This document shows positions 31,835 to 35,198 of a stretch of 35,198 bases of DNA, one piece after another. The notes beneath the pieces are model-generated. The model searched no databases. It was not told the origin of the DNA and worked only from the letters and a program-made list of their open reading frames with translations. Numbering within the stretch: position 1 is the stretch's first letter; every line of letters starts with the position of its first letter. The translations under genes and the position numbers were made by a program. Source of the stretch: SKVL01 sp051747785 (GTDB lineage Bacteria > Patescibacteriota > Minisyncoccia > Phycocordibacterales > CSBR16-193); NCBI GenBank assembly GCA_051747785.1, contig JBNJGN010000004.1:1-35198 (forward strand), given 5' to 3'.

Positions 31835-32668
31835 ATGTCCATAATTCAAAAAACCAGAAAAGAATTGGAAGACATTCATTCCATTCAGGTGCTATCCGGT
31901 GTTATGAGGGATCTATCCGTTAGCAGAGTTCAGAAACTTCGCCAAGATTTCCAGGATAATCTTGATTTCTATAAAGAGATAGAGAGCTTTTTTAATCAGG
32001 TTCAAAGTTTGGTTAATCGCAATTACTCCGATATTGCCGCCGAGATGCGAAAGCGTCCAATCGCCAACATCGCTGTTACTTCCAATCACCGGTTCTACGG
32101 TGCACTAAATAAAGAAGTTATGGATCTTTTTTTGGAAAGCTGGGATAAAGCCGATGAGCATTTTGTTATAGGAAAAACAGGGCAGGGTTATATGGAAAGC
32201 AATGAACGTTATGATCAGTGCAAATTTATCTTTTTTGAAGAAGATAATCCTTCGCGCTGGGAAATGCAGAAGCTGATCAGTTTAGCTAAAGGGTATAGTA
32301 GGGCTGTTGTTTTCTTTCCTAAATATAAAACCCCTTTTCATCAGGAGGCAACAACTATGGACATCGTCCATTTAACTGAAAGGAAAGATGATGGTGATAA
32401 GAGTTTGGACCAGTTCATTTTTGAACCGGACCTTCCTCTAATACATGATTTTTTCTCAACTCAGGTTCAGTTTGTATTGATACAGCGTGTTATGCTAGAG
32501 ACGGATCTCTCTCGTACGGCCAAAAGGCTCTTAAGAATGGATACTGCGGAGAGTTCTGCTACTGAGATATATTCCGAGAAGAAAAAAGAATTACGTGCTA
32601 ACATACAGAGACAGCTTGATATTAGTCTTTTTGAATCAATATCCGGTCTAAAAAAATGGAAAGAGTAA
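31835..32668 (+). CDS. atpG: F1 ATPase gamma subunit
   Basis: The 277-residue central shaft. The N-terminal helix (SIIQKTRKELEDIHSIQVLSGVMRDLSVSRVQKLR) and the C-terminal helix (LETDLSRTAKRLLRMDTAESSATEIYSEKKKEL and following) are the two strands of the coiled coil inside alpha3beta3. The middle domain has VTSNHRFYGALN in place of the usual ITSDRGLCGGLN. Length is normal, so unlike the b-like stalk the shaft is not extended. It overlaps the start of beta by 13 nt, implying coupled translation. Confidence 0.88.
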   Translation: MSIIQKTRKELEDIHSIQVLSGVMRDLSVSRVQKLRQDFQDNLDFYKEIESFFNQVQSLVNRNYSDIAAEMRKRPIANIAVTSNHRFYGALNKEVMDLFLESWDKADEHFVIGKTGQGYMESNERYDQCKFIFFEEDNPSRWEMQKLISLAKGYSRAVVFFPKYKTPFHQEATTMDIVHLTERKDDGDKSLDQFIFEPDLPLIHDFFSTQVQFVLIQRVMLETDLSRTAKRLLRMDTAESSATEIYSEKKKELRANIQRQLDISLFESISGLKKWKE

Positions 32669-34074
32669 AAAAACAAAAAAATAATAATCTGCTAGGGAGA
32701 GTGCAGGGTCTTAAGGGTCAGGTGGTAGAGATATCCTGTGAAACCGATTATCGTCCGGCAGTAAGAGAGCTTTTGGTGGCTGAAGATGATCCGGAAGCTT
32801 TTATGGAGGTGCATTCATATTCTGATGACCATACTATTAAAGCTCTTCTACTCTCTTCTGTTGATTCTGTATCCAGACATACCGGTGTTCTTACCACCGG
32901 AGGACAGATATCGGTACCGGTAGGAAATAGTGTCTTGGGAAGAGTCATTAATCTCTATGGGCAACCTCAAGATGAGAAGGGCATTATAGAAGCTACAAAT
33001 AAACGATCTATCTACGCTGACTCGGATGATAGCGGAGATGGATTTGATACTTCTGAATTACAGATACAAGAAACCGGTATAAAGGCCATAGATTTCTTTG
33101 CTCCTTTACCCAAGGGCGGTAAACTAGGTATTGTTGGAGGTGCCGGTGTTGGGAAAACAGTTCTTTTAACTGAGCTTTTACATAACATAGAACAGAAAGG
33201 GAAGACGGTTTCAATATTTGCTGGTATAGGTGAGCGCATCAGGGAAGGGTATGAACTCTGGCAAACCCTTGAAAAGAATGGGCTTATAAAGAGAACAGCT
33301 ATGATAATGGGGTGTGTAAACGAGAACGCTGCGGTGAGATTTAGGATCGCTTGGGCTTCAGCCGCTCTGGCGGAGTACTTTCGGGATAAAGAGAAAAAAG
33401 ATGTTCTTTTTTTTGTGGATAATATGTTTCGCTTTGTCCAGGCCGGAGGAGAGATATCTACTCTTTTAGGCAATATTCCCTCGGAGTTTGGATATCAGCC
33501 GACCCTTCAGACAGAGGTGGCTCAGTTTGAAAATCGCATAAAAAGTAACTCTAACGGACATATCACTTCTGTGCAGACCGTATATGTTCCTGCAGACGAG
33601 ATAAGTAACCCTGTAGTATCAACTACACTGCCTCATCTAGATGCCGCTGTTGTATTATCAAGAGATGTTGCTCAGGAAGGAAGACTCCCTGCTATAGACC
33701 CTTTCCGATCCCAGTCTTCAATTGTTTCTAGGGATGTTATTGGTAACAAACACTATGAAGCTACCACTAGAGCTGTAGAGTTATTAAATCAGTTTAGCCG
33801 TCTTGACAGGATCGTGGCTATAGTGGGAGAAGAGGAACTGTCTCCGGAAAATAGGAAGGTCTATAAGAGAGCTCAGCAGCTTATAAACTACATGACGCAA
33901 CCCTTTTTCTCGGCCGAGGTTCACACTGGTCGCAAGGGTGTTACTGTTAAAAGAGAAGATCTGGTAAAAGATGTCTGCGATATTGTGATGGGTTCTTTTG
34001 ATGAAGTATCTGCTGATAAGTTCAGATTTGTAGGTGACCTTCAAAGTGCAGGTATAAGAAACACTGATAAGTAA
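32656..34074 (+). CDS. atpD: F1 ATPase beta subunit, catalytic
   Basis: The 472-residue catalytic subunit with all key parts: P-loop GGAGVGKT (161-168), the catalytic Glu193 and neighbouring Arg in GERIREGYEL, the Walker B strand VLFFVDNMFRF, GYQPTLQTEVAQF, SRDVAQEGRLPAIDPFRSQSS, and the aromatic adenine pocket PFFSAEVHTG. The DELSEED lever is changed to EEELSPEN, keeping only part of its acidity. The enzyme should hydrolyse ATP. The start at 32656 lies inside the gamma gene. Transcription ends at the hairpin 34093-34115 rather than continuing into epsilon, which is on the other strand. Confidence 0.96.
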   Translation: MERVKKQKNNNLLGRVQGLKGQVVEISCETDYRPAVRELLVAEDDPEAFMEVHSYSDDHTIKALLLSSVDSVSRHTGVLTTGGQISVPVGNSVLGRVINLYGQPQDEKGIIEATNKRSIYADSDDSGDGFDTSELQIQETGIKAIDFFAPLPKGGKLGIVGGAGVGKTVLLTELLHNIEQKGKTVSIFAGIGERIREGYELWQTLEKNGLIKRTAMIMGCVNENAAVRFRIAWASAALAEYFRDKEKKDVLFFVDNMFRFVQAGGEISTLLGNIPSEFGYQPTLQTEVAQFENRIKSNSNGHITSVQTVYVPADEISNPVVSTTLPHLDAAVVLSRDVAQEGRLPAIDPFRSQSSIVSRDVIGNKHYEATTRAVELLNQFSRLDRIVAIVGEEELSPENRKVYKRAQQLINYMTQPFFSAEVHTGRKGVTVKREDLVKDVCDIVMGSFDEVSADKFRFVGDLQSAGIRNTDK

Positions 34075-34092
34075 TCAATTATATTCTTTATG

Positions 34093-34115
34093 CCGGTAAT
34101 CCCACCGGTTTTTTT
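34093..34115 (+). terminator. intrinsic terminator after atpD
   Basis: CCGGT (34093-34097) pairs with ACCGG (34104-34108), followed by seven T residues. The stem is short but the U-run is good. Confidence 0.72.
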
Positions 34116-34152
34116 GTTTGCCAAAAATTAATTACGCTTTCATAATATATGG

Positions 34153-34182
34153 CTTATCTCGGCCTTATCTCGGTTATATCGG
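34153..34182 (+). repeat. left copy of a 30-bp inverted repeat made of TATCTCGG units
   Basis: CTTATCTCGG occurs at 34153-34162 and again at 34164-34173, followed by TTATATCGG at 34174-34182. The whole 30 bp matches the reverse complement of 34941-34970 at 26 of 30 positions. It may be an operator, a recombination site or an element end. Confidence 0.75.
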
Positions 34183-34529
34183 CTAATTCGTTAACAGTAT
34201 TTGATGTTACAAGGTGAGGATTATTATCCTTTAGTAACCGTGACTTCTCTTTTTAGATAATAAAACAGTATCTGTGTACTTTTCTCTATAAGCACCTTTA
34301 AATAATTATTTTGTATCTGCGCTTCAGACTACTTAATAGGTATGCTTGTTATTATAAAAGGAGCAGCGACTTTTTATCTTTTGATGATCTCTGAGTATAC
34401 TTAGCTGTTATGGAGCCATGCTTCTACTATTACTTTTAACTATTGGAAAAAGTAATAATAATGATGTTATCAAATAAGTAGTGGACATGATCTTGCAAAT
34501 GTTTATTTAGGAAGTATGAAATCTCTATT
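34183..34529. other. 347-nt intergenic stretch between the left repeat and atpC
   Basis: I see no gene or known RNA here. It is AT-rich and holds two stem-loops: TATTACTTTT (34428-34437) with AAAAGTAATA (34448-34457), and TGCAAATGTTTA (34494-34505) with TAAACATTTGCA (34531-34542). The right arm of the second overlaps the atpC stop codon, so it may mark the 3' end of the epsilon transcript, although no U-run follows on the minus strand. Confidence 0.5.
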
Positions 34530-34811
34530 CTAAACATTTGCATATATTTTTACCTCATTCTCTTTGGCATATAATAGAGAACGGGGAAAGGTGAACTCCT
34601 TCTGTGTTTTGCTTTCTGTTTTAACTACTATAGGGGTGTCTTTTAGGATCGTTATGAAGTTGGCGTGTTGGGGAAGAATGTCAAAGACCCCGTTAGTATT
34701 CTCGGCTGAAATGGATAGGGCGTAACCTTCCCATACTACTTCGCCTAAAGAGATTATACGGACATTTAAGAGATCTTGATTCTTTTCTGTGGCCTCTTCA
34801 TTTTTATTCAT
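34530..34811 (-). CDS. atpC: F1 ATPase epsilon subunit, N-terminal domain only
   Basis: A 93-residue protein with the epsilon beta-sandwich: VRIISLGEVVWEGYALSISAENTNGVFDILPQHANFITIL matches the family opening, including the F-x-I-L-P-x-H-A segment. The C-terminal helical hairpin of about 45 residues, which inhibits ATP hydrolysis in many bacteria, is absent. Epsilon normally follows beta on the same strand; here it is convergent with it and has its own extended -10 promoter. In the complex it would bind the foot of gamma and the loop of the c ring. Confidence 0.88.
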   Translation of the reverse strand: MNKNEEATEKNQDLLNVRIISLGEVVWEGYALSISAENTNGVFDILPQHANFITILKDTPIVVKTESKTQKEFTFPRSLLYAKENEVKIYANV

Positions 34812-34818
34812 ATTTATA

Positions 34819-34827
34819 ATTATATCA
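34819..34827 (-). promoter_or_regulatory. atpC leaderless promoter with extended -10
   Basis: On the minus strand TGATATAAT (TG at the extended position, then TATAAT at 34824-34819) ends 7 nt before the ATG at 34811. No good -35 is seen, as is common with extended -10 promoters. Confidence 0.6.
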
Positions 34828-34895
34828 TTTTCTAACCTCTTTTTTTAAGAATTGCACACACTGTCCACAGTGGCGGTTTCACCTTTATATCTGTC

Positions 34896-34904
34896 TGTTA
34901 TAAT
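34896..34904 (+). promoter_or_regulatory. extended -10 promoter of the terminal HTH gene
   Basis: TGTTATAAT (34896-34904) is a TGn extended -10 on the plus strand. The leader to the ATG at 35004 would be about 90 nt and contains the right copy of the 30-bp repeat. CACTG-TCCA-CAGTG (34859-34872) lies upstream. Confidence 0.5.
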
Positions 34905-34940
34905 TAAATAACGAGACCAAAGAGAGGTACGTAAAATAAT

Positions 34941-34970
34941 CCGAGATAACCGAGATACCGCCTAGATAAG
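34941..34970 (-). repeat. right copy of the 30-bp inverted repeat
   Basis: CCGAGATAA (34941-34949) and CCGAGATA (34950-34957) are followed by a weaker third unit ending in CTAGATAAG (34970). The block is in the opposite orientation to 34153-34182 (26/30 matches). A further TATCTCG stands at 34981-34987. It lies in the predicted leader of the gene at 35004. Confidence 0.75.
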
Positions 34971-35003
34971 ACATTTTTTATATCTCGCTTATATATCATC
35001 CTA

Positions 35004-35198
35004 ATGGAGGAGGAAAACGAATTAAAATATATTCCAACGCGTGAAGCTTCCAAGCTTACCGGTTACACGGCTGATTATATAGGGCAGCTATGTCGTTCTG
35101 GTTTGGTGCTTTGTCGTAAGGATGGAAAGGGTTGGTTAGTGGATAGAGATGATCTTCTAAGATACAAAGAAGGCATATCCGCCGGTATACCCCAAAGT
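35004..35198 (+). CDS. HTH-domain protein, 3' truncated by the window end
   Basis: The first 65 codons are open to the window edge. YIPTREASKLTGYTADYIGQLCRSGLV, then GWLVDRDDLLRYKE, is a small winged helix-turn-helix of the excisionase/MerR type. In CPR genomes I recall this domain at the N-terminus of larger proteins, sometimes with a membrane helix and a surface part, so it may not be a plain repressor. Repeats of TATCTCGG lie just upstream, and self-regulation is possible. The start ATG has no Shine-Dalgarno site before it. Confidence 0.7.
   Translation, partial: MEEENELKYIPTREASKLTGYTADYIGQLCRSGLVLCRKDGKGWLVDRDDLLRYKEGISAGIPQS

Noticed and set aside
34859..34872. TGTCCACA within a small palindrome as a DnaA box or origin
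   Set aside because: There is a single imperfect match, with no box cluster and no dnaA or dnaN nearby.
34153..34970. A classical insertion sequence bounded by the 30-bp repeats
   Set aside because: No transposase frame lies between them and no target-site duplication is seen just outside the repeats.

Overview
The window looks like the chromosome of a small-genome bacterium of the Candidate Phyla Radiation (Patescibacteria), probably a parcubacterium. This is inferred from the gene set and style, not from a marker phylogeny. The signs are: low-to-moderate GC with the standard code (TGA used as stop), almost no Shine-Dalgarno sites, several promoters whose -10 box sits 6-8 nt before the start codon, trimmed core enzymes (a 247-residue PheS, a 639-residue PheT, an epsilon subunit without its helical tail), and typical CPR accessory genes (DUF4015-like putative glycosidase, cytosolic VirD4/TraD-like ATPase, GH57/GH15 glucan genes, class II ribonucleotide reductase).

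Layout. 1-6.1 kb: cell-wall genes murC and murB, with a small membrane protein, an anchored DUF4015 protein and a VirD4-like ATPase between them. 6.1-10.5 kb: secA from a leaderless promoter, a DedA-family protein and an AI-2E-type permease. 10.5-15.8 kb: an alpha-glucan block of a glycogen-synthase-like glycosyltransferase, a GH57 amylase-like enzyme, an acidic protein with a DUF5752-like C-terminus, and a GH15 glucoamylase-like enzyme. 15.8-19.7 kb: a YvlD/holin-like membrane protein, MYG1, ObgE and GatB, closed by a bidirectional terminator. 19.75-20.31 kb, minus strand: RNase P RNA with its own strong promoter. It contains three long helices with almost the same stem sequence. 20.4-26.0 kb: pheS, pheT, a DUF192 protein and a class II ribonucleotide reductase.

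26.1-34.8 kb holds the most interesting unit, an F1-type rotary ATPase with an unusual membrane sector. Two membrane proteins sharing an exported domain come first. The second ends in a c-subunit-like hairpin with the GRNP loop, but the ion-binding carboxylate of helix 2 is missing. Then follow a b-like stalk of double length, a delta-like protein, alpha, gamma and beta. Epsilon lies on the opposite strand, convergent with beta, inside a segment bracketed by a 30-bp imperfect inverted repeat (26/30). No subunit a is present. The F1 catalytic residues are kept, so the machine should hydrolyse ATP. Whether it moves ions or instead drives surface domains is the main open question.

The window ends in the first 65 codons of a protein with an excisionase/MerR-like helix-turn-helix. 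I found no tRNA, CRISPR array, insertion sequence or prophage.
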